DNA from: Chloroflexota bacterium
GTDB lineage: Bacteria > Chloroflexota > Anaerolineae > Aggregatilineales > J027
DNA length: 64,000 nucleotides
Direction of reading: 5' to 3'
NCBI GenBank assembly: GCA_024434115.1
Contig: QMIT01000010.1
Location: 124,001-188,000, forward strand
Both the position numbers and the translations under genes were made by a program. The notes under the pieces are model-generated. The model saw only the letters and a list, made by a program, of their open reading frames with translations, was not told where the DNA came from and did not search any database. Positions 1 to 9,200 of this stretch are shown here, in pieces. Every line of letters begins with the position of its first letter. Within the stretch, counting starts at the first letter, position 1.

Positions 1-174
1 ACAACGGTGGATGTCACCGACCCGGCTTATCCCGGCGACCCAATTGGCCCGGCCATTCATGAAATTGCCGAACTCGCCCCCACACTAGGAGATTTTCTGA
101 ATATCATGCGCGATGTCACCACGCGGCAGGAGTTGATTGACATCCTGCTTGAATCACGCGCCCGTTGGCAATAG
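1..174 (+). CDS. C-terminal fragment of an unknown protein
   Basis: An open frame enters from the left edge and runs 57 codons to a TAG stop at 172-174. The visible part reads TTVDVTDPAYPGDP at its start and ends in ESRARWQ, with a mildly amphipathic helical second half. I do not recognise the family. It converges on the AAA+ ATPase with 10 bases between the two stop codons, so the two are not co-transcribed. The fragment is called because the frame has no stops, its codon use resembles the neighbours and it ends tightly against the next gene. Confidence 0.6.
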   Translation, partial: TTVDVTDPAYPGDPIGPAIHEIAELAPTLGDFLNIMRDVTTRQELIDILLESRARWQ

Positions 175-184
175 ACCAATAGGC

Positions 185-2341
185 TTAAAATTCTGCCTCC
201 TCGTTCAGCAGTTTGCCCATTTTTTGGTGTTCACGGCGGATGGCGTGGGTGACGTGCGACATGCGGATATAAGTTGAATCTTCGGATGCCGCCAAAAACG
301 CCGACGCAATGGCCGCATTACGAATATTGCCACCTGCCATACGATAACGCCGTGCCACAAAGCCGAGGTCTACATCCTTGCCGATGGGTGCTCCAGTGGG
401 AAAGCTGATTTGCCAAATTTTCAGGCGGTCTTCTTCTTCGGGGAAGGGAAAATCCACCAAGAAATCGAGACGGCGGGTAAAGGCTTCGTCCAAATTTTGA
501 CGCAGGTTGGTCGCCAAAATCGCAATACCGTCATAACTTTCCATGCGCTGCAAGAGATAGCCGATTTCGATATTGGCATAGCGGTCATGGCTGTCTTTGA
601 CCTCCGAACGTTTGCCAAAGAGGGCATCGGCTTCGTCAAAAAACAGAATCGCCCCACTGTGTTCAGCGGCTTCAAACAACCGAGACAGATTTTTCTCCGT
701 TTCGCCAATATATTTACTGACGACGCTGGCAAGGTCAATTTTGTAGAGTTCAAGGCCGAGTTCTTTGGCGATGATTTCAGCCGCCATCGTTTTGCCTGTA
801 CCACTCTGGCCTGCAAACAAGGCCGAAAGCCCACGTGAATTGGCGACACGTCCGCCAAAACCCCATTTTTCATAGACCTGTACCGCATAACGCAGTTGGT
901 TGCATATTTCTTGTAGCTGCTGCACGCGGTCTTGGGGCAAGACAATATGCTCCCATGCGTAACGCGGCTGGATTTTGACGGCGAGGTCGGTCAGCTTGCG
1001 ATTATTTTGTTCACGACTGGCGGTATATAAATCATCTAGCGTCGGCTGATCATCCCCGCGCCATGCCGCCATGTCGTAGGCCATCGAAACAGCGTCTCGG
1101 ATTTGACCGCCTGTCAGCTTGAACTTATAAGCGAGTTCATCAATATCGAGGGTGCTACCATTGAGATACTGCCGCCACTGCTGGACACGTTCATCATATT
1201 CAGGCACGCCCATTTCCAGTCGCAATACAGAACGCTGACGGGCCACCCCACGCGGCTCCCATGTTTCCCGTCCACTGAGGATGACGGCATGGGAATAACG
1301 CAAAATTTCCTCCCACATCCAGCGCGGTGGGTCTTGATTGGTATCTAACATCACTTCCCAGCGGGAAATGAGCAAGGCTGCATCACGCAACAACCCCTCC
1401 CGGACGCCAAAACGAAAGACTTGGGCCGCGGAAACGCTGGGGGAATCTTGTTGCAATTGCTTCAATGCCTGCAAATCAATTTCAATCAACGAGCGCCCCT
1501 GTTCCGACGCCAGTGCATTGGCTACCGCGCGTTTGCCGCTGCCATAGCTGCCATAAAAATGAAAAATGGGGGCTTCTTGGCGATTGGCATTCCGAAGGGC
1601 TTGCCGAAAATCCTCTTTAAGTACCAGCGATTCCAAATCCGTCGCTTGGTCGGTGACGGGGCGGATAACATTTTGCCATTGGGCTGGAATGGTATCCAAG
1701 CCCTGTACATATTGGGCAAGGCGAGTATCCACTTTGAGAAAATAGTTGATAAAAGGCATGTGCTGTCCACCCGATTCGGTGAACGGAATCACAACAGCAT
1801 AGCGGATTAACGTAGAGGTGTCGGTGAGATAACCCAGTAGCCGTGTGCGCTGTTCCCAATTGCCACCCAATAAATTAATCACGACGTTGACCGTCGGTTG
1901 GCGTTTGGTGACGTCATCCTGTAGATAACCATAGATGCGCTCATAACGACGGTCAATGGCGGGGGCAAGGCATACCAAAAAAATATCAAATTCTTCTTCG
2001 CTCAGTTCCAACGCCTCAATGAGATGAAGCAGGCGCAGCGGAGTATTGGTTTTCTTGGCATCGAGTTCAAGGGCGGTGATGCGATCCACCGCTCGACTGT
2101 ACTGCTGCTGCAATACCGCACTTGATTCTGGCGGCGGGGTAATGCTGTCCCATAGCCCAGCCCCCGGTGCAAGCCCCAGATGTCGCTGCATTTCTTCATC
2201 TGAAATATATAATCCCTGAAATTCATTGTTGGGGTCGAATCCGGCGGCCTGTGCCCGTTCAACGGCGAAACGCAGCAGCAGGTCAATCCGAATGAGGTGA
2301 GCCTGTAAATAGGCAAGATTTAATGGGAGTGTTGTTTGCAT
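185..2341 (-). CDS. Two-module AAA+ ATPase, contractile-injection-system type
   Basis: 718 residues. The C-terminal AAA+ module has Walker A GQSGTGKT near residue 510, Walker B ILFFDEADALFG near 570, a sensor-1 ATN and an arginine pair FTRRLD. The N-terminal half carries a second, degenerate P-loop (GSYGSGKR, about 267-275) without a clear Walker B, preceded by a helical N-terminal region. This arrangement is known from ATPases encoded with extracellular contractile injection systems (the Afp15/Pvc15 class), where they are thought to act in assembly. No sheath, tube or baseplate gene is visible here, so the link to such a system is inference. No Shine-Dalgarno precedes the ATG; a TAGAAT box lies only 5 bases upstream, so the mRNA may be leaderless. 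Confidence 0.85.
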   Translation of the reverse strand: MQTTLPLNLAYLQAHLIRIDLLLRFAVERAQAAGFDPNNEFQGLYISDEEMQRHLGLAPGAGLWDSITPPPESSAVLQQQYSRAVDRITALELDAKKTNTPLRLLHLIEALELSEEEFDIFLVCLAPAIDRRYERIYGYLQDDVTKRQPTVNVVINLLGGNWEQRTRLLGYLTDTSTLIRYAVVIPFTESGGQHMPFINYFLKVDTRLAQYVQGLDTIPAQWQNVIRPVTDQATDLESLVLKEDFRQALRNANRQEAPIFHFYGSYGSGKRAVANALASEQGRSLIEIDLQALKQLQQDSPSVSAAQVFRFGVREGLLRDAALLISRWEVMLDTNQDPPRWMWEEILRYSHAVILSGRETWEPRGVARQRSVLRLEMGVPEYDERVQQWRQYLNGSTLDIDELAYKFKLTGGQIRDAVSMAYDMAAWRGDDQPTLDDLYTASREQNNRKLTDLAVKIQPRYAWEHIVLPQDRVQQLQEICNQLRYAVQVYEKWGFGGRVANSRGLSALFAGQSGTGKTMAAEIIAKELGLELYKIDLASVVSKYIGETEKNLSRLFEAAEHSGAILFFDEADALFGKRSEVKDSHDRYANIEIGYLLQRMESYDGIAILATNLRQNLDEAFTRRLDFLVDFPFPEEEDRLKIWQISFPTGAPIGKDVDLGFVARRYRMAGGNIRNAAIASAFLAASEDSTYIRMSHVTHAIRREHQKMGKLLNEEAEF

Positions 2342-2424
2342 GGAGAATTCTAGCCTGCCAATAAGATAAGCATTAAGAATCGGATTCTGACAACTTCTAT
2401 TCTAAATCCAACCCTAGCTTGCGC

Positions 2425-2430
2425 TATAAT
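2425..2430 (+). promoter_or_regulatory. -10 box TATAAT upstream of the beta-helix gene
   Basis: A perfect TATAAT lies 48 bases before the ATG at 2478, in the divergent gap between the ATPase and the beta-helix gene. I see no good -35 at 16-18 bases, so the call rests on the -10 alone. Confidence 0.45.
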
Positions 2431-2477
2431 CAAACTTAAGTATACGACTTTATCCCCATGGGTTGGAAAACAACAAC

Positions 2478-3899
2478 ATGCGTAACTTCGTGATTGTAGA
2501 TAATCGCCTGCTGACGCCCTTTAATGAACCGGCCCGTAATTTATCAGTGGTCAGTTCCAATATTATGCCTAATTTTTTTGGGACTCCGACGCAGCTAAAA
2601 ATTCACCAAAAAGAAGTGATGGCCCGCGTATTGGGGTCGTCTGCCGTCGAAGAAGATCTGCATCATATCAATGATTTGTTGCAAGCGCTCCAAAAACCCC
2701 GCCTAGACGCCAACCCGAATGATGAGATTTTTGTTTATCGAGATAATATCTATTTTGATCAAGAATTTTTGGATTATTTTCTGAAGGTGGCGCGGAAACT
2801 GGGCAAGCCCTGTCAGGCGGTGCTGCCGCTTGATGATCCGGCGTGGGCCAAGTATACCTTGCCCCTTAGCAGTTTACAGCGGATGTATCCGATGGAAGGC
2901 CCGCCCTACTGCCCGATTGATATGTGGTATTTCCCCAAAGGCTGGGCGAATCCAGACGAATGGGTACCCATTGCCGTGCCATCCGGGGCGATTGAAAAGG
3001 GCTACTACAACATCCCCGACAGCATGGCGAATATCAAGATTGACCCCGACAACGCCACCCAGTTGCGTGAACAAGATTTGACGCATTGGCTTTCGGAGCG
3101 CACCTGTATCGTCATTGAAAGTTGGGTACACCTATGGAATGCCACCATCCCATTGGGGACGTTTTCGCAAGGTAGCCGTTTTGAAGAATATGTTGCCAAG
3201 CACAATATTTTTGCCATGCGCTTGTTGATGCAGGCCGTGATGGAACAGAAACAAATGCTGTCCAGTTCGCGGGTGGTCAAGGTCGGGGCGGGTACGGAAA
3301 TCCATCCCTCGGCGGTGATTTTGGGGCCAACCAGCATCGGCAAAAACTGCGCGATTGGGCCGGGGGTGGTCTTGGACAACTGTGTCATTGGCGATAACGT
3401 CAATATTGCACAGGGCTGTCAATTGATGTTAAGCGTGGTGGGGCATAACTGCTTTTTACCCTTCCGGGCTGCCCTGTTTATGACCACACTCATGGATAAT
3501 ACCATCGTCGCGCAGAATACCTGTTTGCAAATGTGCGTGGTAGGCCGCAACAGCTTTGTTGGGGCGGGTACGACCTTTACCGATTTTAATCTTATCCCCA
3601 CCCCCATCAAGGCGCTCAATTTTGAGGGCGAGTTGGAAGATATTCGACAGCCTGTGATTGGGGGGTGTATTGGGCATAACTGCCGGATTGGGGCGGGTAT
3701 GGTGGTTTATCCGGCCCGCACGATTGAATCCGACTCGGTGTTGATTGCCTCCCCGGATCGCCGTGTGATTATGAAAAACATCACGTATGAACAAAGTGAT
3801 CATCACCGATTGAATCCCGAAGCCGCCAAGCAGCAAAGACGGCTGTATCGGCGTGGGGAACTGGCGGATGAGCAGCAGTTGTTGGAAGAATGGACGTAA
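2478..3899 (+). CDS. Left-handed beta-helix (hexapeptide-repeat) protein
   Basis: 473 residues from the ATG at 2478; a TTG at 2463 would add five residues and neither start has a clear ribosome-binding site. Roughly the last 200 residues carry hexapeptide repeats (IGKNCAIGPGVVLDN, VIGDNVNIAQG, IGHNCRIGAG), the left-handed beta-helix fold of GlmU-type nucleotidyl/acyltransferases. The first 260 residues resemble no nucleotidyltransferase signature I can name; no GxGTRxxP motif is present. It may be an acyltransferase or a structural helix protein. The next gene begins 38 bases downstream on the same strand, so the two are probably co-transcribed, which could place this protein in lipid or envelope metabolism. 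Confidence 0.75.
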   Translation: MRNFVIVDNRLLTPFNEPARNLSVVSSNIMPNFFGTPTQLKIHQKEVMARVLGSSAVEEDLHHINDLLQALQKPRLDANPNDEIFVYRDNIYFDQEFLDYFLKVARKLGKPCQAVLPLDDPAWAKYTLPLSSLQRMYPMEGPPYCPIDMWYFPKGWANPDEWVPIAVPSGAIEKGYYNIPDSMANIKIDPDNATQLREQDLTHWLSERTCIVIESWVHLWNATIPLGTFSQGSRFEEYVAKHNIFAMRLLMQAVMEQKQMLSSSRVVKVGAGTEIHPSAVILGPTSIGKNCAIGPGVVLDNCVIGDNVNIAQGCQLMLSVVGHNCFLPFRAALFMTTLMDNTIVAQNTCLQMCVVGRNSFVGAGTTFTDFNLIPTPIKALNFEGELEDIRQPVIGGCIGHNCRIGAGMVVYPARTIESDSVLIASPDRRVIMKNITYEQSDHHRLNPEAAKQQRRLYRRGELADEQQLLEEWT

Positions 3900-3937
3900 T
3901 TCGTCTTGAATGGGCAAATTTCAGAGGGAATTCATAA

Positions 3938-5062
3938 ATGACCGACGACACCTTTTGTTTCATCATTCATCCCATCACCATCAAAAAAGATGTGTCGCGT
4001 AAATACCCCATTCTCGGCAAGATTTTGACAGAGGGGCAGATCAACTTTTTCTCGCAATTTTTTCCACCCGTCTACATCAGCGAGATTCATGGGGTGGTAT
4101 CACAAGATAATGGCAAAGAGGCGACGGGCTGGTTTATTGCCTGTCCCTTTACCCCGCCGACAATGATGCGCCTGCCCGTCGAGAAGGTCTATCGCAAGAT
4201 TGTCGCGTGTGGGCATATGGCCGAGGAACTTGGCGCGAAGGTGCTTGGTTTGGGGGCGTATACCTCGGTGGTTGGTGATGCGGGGGCGGAAATTGCCAAG
4301 CGGTTAGACATCCCCGTCACCAATGGGGACAGCTATACGGTTTACATCGCAGTCGAGGCCGTGCGTGAAGCCGCCCGTGTCATGGACATCCCCCTTGAGC
4401 AGTCTCGTGCCGCCGTCGTCGGAGCAACGGGCACAATTGGCAGTACCTGTGCGGAAATCTTGGCGGGGGATGTGGCGGAATTGATTTTGATAGGCCGCCG
4501 CGAAGAAGCCTTGAAGGATGTGTATGAACGCTGTCGCGGTAAAAAGGCCAAAGTGCGCTATAGTACCGACATTGAGGCGATTTATAATTCTGATGTGATT
4601 CTGACTGTGACCAGTGCTACCCATGCCATCATTGAGCCGGAACATATCAAACCCGGCGCAGTAGTGTGTGACGTGGCCCGTCCGCGTGATGTCAGTTGGC
4701 GGGTGCATCAACAGCGCGATGATGTACTGGTGATTGAGGGTGGAATGGTCGAAGTCCCCGGCCCAGTGGATTTTGGGTTTGATTTTGGCTTCCCCCCCGG
4801 CAAGGCCTTTGCGTGCATGGCGGAGACAATGGCGCTGGCGCTTGAGGGGCGCTATGAAGATTACAGCGTGGGGAAATATATCTCAATTGACCAAGCGCTT
4901 GAAATCGGGGATATTTGTGCGCGGCATGGCTTCAAACTCAGCGGTTTTCGTAGCTTTGAAAAAGCCGTGACGCCGGAACAAATTGATCGCGTGCGTGAGA
5001 AAGCGCAACACAATCGCCGTACATGGACGCCCTATCGAGAACAGGCCATCCTTGTGCCATGA
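3938..5062 (+). CDS. Acyl-ACP-reductase-like dehydrogenase (COG5322 type)
   Basis: 374 residues. The layout matches the cyanobacterial long-chain acyl-ACP reductase (AAR): a GLGAYTSVVGDAG stretch near residue 106, a Rossmann nucleotide-binding loop VVGATGTIGS near 164-173, and FACMAETMALALEG followed by a RHGF motif. Cys293 in FACMAE aligns by eye with the acyl-accepting cysteine of AAR, so reduction of acyl thioesters to aldehydes is possible. The partner aldehyde-deformylating oxygenase found in cyanobacteria is not in this window. The ATG follows an AGAGGGA ribosome-binding site. It is probably co-transcribed with the beta-helix gene. Another member of the amino-acid-dehydrogenase-like superfamily cannot be excluded. 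Confidence 0.75.
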   Translation: MTDDTFCFIIHPITIKKDVSRKYPILGKILTEGQINFFSQFFPPVYISEIHGVVSQDNGKEATGWFIACPFTPPTMMRLPVEKVYRKIVACGHMAEELGAKVLGLGAYTSVVGDAGAEIAKRLDIPVTNGDSYTVYIAVEAVREAARVMDIPLEQSRAAVVGATGTIGSTCAEILAGDVAELILIGRREEALKDVYERCRGKKAKVRYSTDIEAIYNSDVILTVTSATHAIIEPEHIKPGAVVCDVARPRDVSWRVHQQRDDVLVIEGGMVEVPGPVDFGFDFGFPPGKAFACMAETMALALEGRYEDYSVGKYISIDQALEIGDICARHGFKLSGFRSFEKAVTPEQIDRVREKAQHNRRTWTPYREQAILVP

Positions 5063-5115
5063 GTTATCCTACGGAATGGATATAAAACCATTAGGGAAAA
5101 GTTGAGGCGCGGTAG

Positions 5116-5254
5116 TTGGTAAGCATTCAGGCTTCATGATATGATTAACTTCTATAGGCACGCTTCATTTATCCAATAAATAGTAAGAGAGGAGGACGGC
5201 GCATCGCACCGTCGCCGCAATCGGGGCGAACGTCACCTGCGCTAAATTGATTTT
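5116..5254 (+). promoter_or_regulatory. Probable promoter and long leader of the signalling operon
   Basis: TTGGTA (5116-5121) and TATGAT (5140-5145) are 18 bases apart and form a moderate promoter. The leader that follows contains GAGGAGG at about 5188-5194, which is 60 bases from the ATG at 5255 and so cannot serve it, and a small inverted repeat GACGG/CCGTC. The coding frame has a TAA just before the ATG, so the start cannot be moved upstream. I recognise no riboswitch class. Confidence 0.4.
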
Positions 5255-6163
5255 ATGAGCAAAGGCCGCATTCTTGTTGTCGAAGACGATTTTGACATCT
5301 CCAATATGCTCCGGATTTATTTTAGTGGGCAAGGCTATGATGTACAGGTGGCTCCGCGAGGTGGAGACGCGCTGGCCTTGACGCGCAAACAGCTTCCCCA
5401 GTTGATTGTGCTGGATATTATGCTGCCCGACATGAATGGGTATGATGTGTGCCGCGAATTACGTCAAACCACCCGCACCAGCCATATTCCGATTATCTTC
5501 CTCACCCAAAAGGATGAGCGCTCGGACAAAATTGCCGGGTTGGAATTGGGCGCGGACGATTATATCACCAAGCCGTTTGACATTGAAGAATTGAAACTGC
5601 GGGTCAAGAACCAGATTGACCGGGCCGAACGCGAAAATTACACTGATCCCAATAGCGGCCTCCCCAGCAGTGCAATTATCGAAGATCGGCTCCGTGAATT
5701 GATGCGTTCCAGCGGCACATGGACGTATCTGGATTGCAAGGTTTTAAACTTTGATGATTTTAAGGAAGTCTATGGATTTGTAGCAGGCACTGAGGTCATG
5801 CGATTTATGGCTCTGTTAATGGGCGAAATCGTGGATAACTTTGGCACGCCGAATGACTTTTTGGGACATCCCGGTAGCGATAATTTTGTCATCATTACCT
5901 ATTCAGATCGCGCCGAGACGTTTGAGAGCAAGTTGAGCGAACGCTTTAATGAAGAGGTGCAGCAGCACTATTCCTTTATTGATCGTGAGCGTGGACATAT
6001 GTTAAAAGAAGGCAAAGAAGTATCCTTGATGAAATTGGCGGTGGGGTCAGTCTCTAACGCTAAAAATCAATTTGCCGATATTCGTGAAATTACGGAACGG
6101 GCCGCCGAAGATCGCCGCCGAGGTGATAACGACACCTTTGAGGAAATTGAAACCTCTTGGTAA
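5255..6163 (+). CDS. Response regulator with degenerate GGDEF domain
   Basis: 302 residues. Residues 1-125 form a receiver domain with acidic pocket E10-D11-D12, phospho-acceptor D54 (VLDIMLP) and the TKPF lysine near 104. Residues 135-295 have the fold pattern of a GGDEF domain, but the signature reads GHPGSDNF instead of GGDEF, so diguanylate cyclase activity is unlikely; it may be a sensing or protein-interaction domain. It stands 38 bases upstream of the giant histidine kinase and is a likely phosphorylation partner. No good ribosome-binding site lies next to the ATG. Confidence 0.85.
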   Translation: MSKGRILVVEDDFDISNMLRIYFSGQGYDVQVAPRGGDALALTRKQLPQLIVLDIMLPDMNGYDVCRELRQTTRTSHIPIIFLTQKDERSDKIAGLELGADDYITKPFDIEELKLRVKNQIDRAERENYTDPNSGLPSSAIIEDRLRELMRSSGTWTYLDCKVLNFDDFKEVYGFVAGTEVMRFMALLMGEIVDNFGTPNDFLGHPGSDNFVIITYSDRAETFESKLSERFNEEVQQHYSFIDRERGHMLKEGKEVSLMKLAVGSVSNAKNQFADIREITERAAEDRRRGDNDTFEEIETSW

Positions 6164-6201
6164 TCATTTCAGAGTAGCGCAGGCCGTGAGGGTGGAAGGC
6201 C

Positions 6202-9200
6202 ATGTTGGTTGAGATATTTTTTGTCATAATTGGCCTTGCCTTTATACTGTGGCTATGGGGGTTTACCTATCAACTTCTCCGCAGCCGCCGTTATGAACCG
6301 CAGGTCGAAGAAAAACCAATCCTCCCTGTCAATTTGCTAGACAATAATGATGGGGTGATTGTAGCTGAGGGACGTGGGCATTTGGTGTATATCAACCAAA
6401 ATGCCCGCAGTTTGTTTGGCTTAAATGGAGGCGACCCCAACCTAACCTCGCTTTCATCGCGGGTCGAACCCTCAGATGTATTCCAAGATTTGTTCGCCGA
6501 TGAAGGTCGGGCCTCATTCCGTTTGGGGATGAAGCGCATCCAAGCGGCCTCCCACGCCATCCCAACCACAGAGGGTCGGCGCATGGTGGTGGTACTGCGG
6601 GACGCCTCACGTGAAGCTGCCGATGATGAAGAACTGCTTGACCCCGAACGCGCCTTGATGGTAGTGCAAGAAGTTAGCCAAACCATTTCAGGCGGCCTTG
6701 ATCTGCGACAAACCCTTAATACTATCCTGACCAGCCTCTCACGTGTCCTCCAATTCGACGCGGGGGAAATTACCCTGTGGGATAACAATCTCAATGCCCT
6801 CCGTCCAGTAGGGCGGATTGGGGATCGGGTATATGCCAATCTGCTGGATGAAATGGGCGGGTTGTATGAGATTGATGAGGGTTTTACAGGCTGGATTGCA
6901 CGCTATCGCCAACCCTTGATGTTGGGGGACGTGAGTGTGCGTTCGGATGTGCGTCCCAAACTCGAAACCTTTCCTTTCAAGAGTTATGCGGGGCTACCCC
7001 TGCTGATTAGCAATCGGTTTATTGGCACACTCGAACTAACCAGCTATCAGCGTCACGCCTTTGACCATGAAGACCTTGCCCTGCTCCAATCAGTGGCAGG
7101 TCAAGCGGCAATTGCGATTGAGAATGCCCGCCTGTCGGGTGAACAAGCCAGCCGCCTAACCCAACTCTCCGGTCTGCAAGATATTGTTCAAACGATGGGT
7201 GAAATGAGTAGCCCACGTGAATTATTTGAACAATTAAGTATGCGAATCGCCGACTTGATGAATGTGGAAGTCTGCGGCCTGCTCCTCTTTGAAGATGACA
7301 GTGAATCGCTGGTCAGTCAGTTACCCTTCTTTGGCGTACCGGATTCGGTGATTTCGCTTTACCGCATTCCCGCTCCCCCCAACAGCGCGGGTTATAACAT
7401 CTGGCAAAATTCGCCGTGGTGGTTTAGCAACGACCTGCTCAATAATGAACTGGTTGGGGCGCTGAATATGCGGAATATGGCGGAGGTCATTGGCCTCCGT
7501 TCGGCGGCCCTTGTCCCGCTGTCCATTGGCAACAATCGCATCGGCCTTGTACAAGTCTCCAACAAGCGCGATGGCGGCGGTTTTAGCGAAGACGACATGC
7601 GGCTGTTGAGCATCTTTGCGGCACAGGCTACCATCGTTATTGAGAACGCTAACTTGTATGAGCGTGAACGGCGCTATGTCGCGGAGTTAGCTGGCCTGCA
7701 ACAAATGACGCAGGTTATGAACGTCGCTGACCAAAGCGAACTGCTCAAAGAGGTGACTCAGCGTATTTCGGGCATGATGCGGGCTGAAATGTGCGGCCTG
7801 TTATTCTTTGAAAAAAATACGGTTCAGGGTGATGAACAAGAACATATTCTGGTCGCCCAAAAGCCGTTTTTTGGTATTGATGAGGACGGTATCCAGTTTT
7901 ATCAAGTGCCCGTCGCGTTGGGGTCGGTTTTTGACCAACTGTATGCCGGACGGGATTATTGGTTTACCAATGATTTGAAGATGGAGGTATGGGCCGGGGC
8001 GATGAATTTCGCTCAATTGGCCTCTATGCTCGGTTTCGAGCGCACACTGATGGTCCCGCTGGTCATTGGTGGACAGCGTATTGGCCTCCTGCAAGTTTCG
8101 AATAAGCTGAATGGCGAAGATTTCACCGATTCCGATGCCCGTTTGATGATGATTGCGTCTGGACAAGCGGCGGTGTTAATTGAGAATGCCCGCCTTTTCC
8201 GCGAGGTGGAACGCCTAACGCTTGAAACCGACACGATGCGGACAATCAGTGAAGCCGCAGCGACCCAAACCGACATTAGTAAGATTTTGGAAGAGTCATT
8301 GGGTCGGATTGCGCGGTTGTTTGGTGTGCAAGTGGTGGCCGTTGGTTTCTTGGATACGCAGACGGGTGATTTGAATTATGAAACCACTGCGATTTTTGGT
8401 ACGAAACTGGCCTCCTCGATTGTGATGGATGCGTATAGCGCCGGATTTGCCAATAGTCCGGTTATCTCACGTCGCCCCTTCCGTACCGAAGATATGGTAC
8501 GCGATAAACGAGTCTTAACGCCCTACCGCCAAATCGCCAACCGCCTGAATTTGAAAAACTGCTTGATTGTGCCATTGGTGATTAACCAGCGTTCATTAGG
8601 AGAAATCATCGTTGCCAATCGGCTGGCAGGTGAATTTACTGAGAGCGATGAACAACTGCTGCTGACGATTGGGGCACAAATTGCCGCCGCTGTCGAACGT
8701 GGTCGTCTCACCGCCACCTCCGACGCTGAATTACGGGCACGTTTAGAAGAACAAGAGTCTATTGAACGCCTTAGCCGCGAACTCGGTGAAACCCTCATTC
8801 TGGATCGCCTCTTAGATGTCATCCGTAATGAGGTGCTGCGCAGCACCCCTGCCCAAGAGGTATCGGTTGTCCTGTTTAAACCTTCGTCCGAATGGATGAC
8901 AGCAGATAAACCGGAAATTGAAAGCCGCATGGGGCTGACCCAATTGTTCACCGTCGAGACCGTCGGGGCCGATGATGTCCCGATTTTGCCGATTGAGCAA
9001 CAGGTCTTGCAAACGGGGGACGCTGTCACAATTGAAGATTTTGCAGCGGCTTCGATTGCCGCCGGTGTCGCCACCGCCCGTTCCGCGATTGCCCAACCTG
9101 TCCGCTTGGGGAATGAGGTCGCCGGGATTATTTCCGTCTTTAGTGACCAACCCTCTGGCTTGCCCGACCAAACCCGTGTCCTGCTTTCACGCCTAAGCCG

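Noticed and set aside
421-945. Long second minus-strand frame within the AAA+ gene
   Set aside because: It shadows the conserved Walker A/B region of the real gene, has no homology and no start site.
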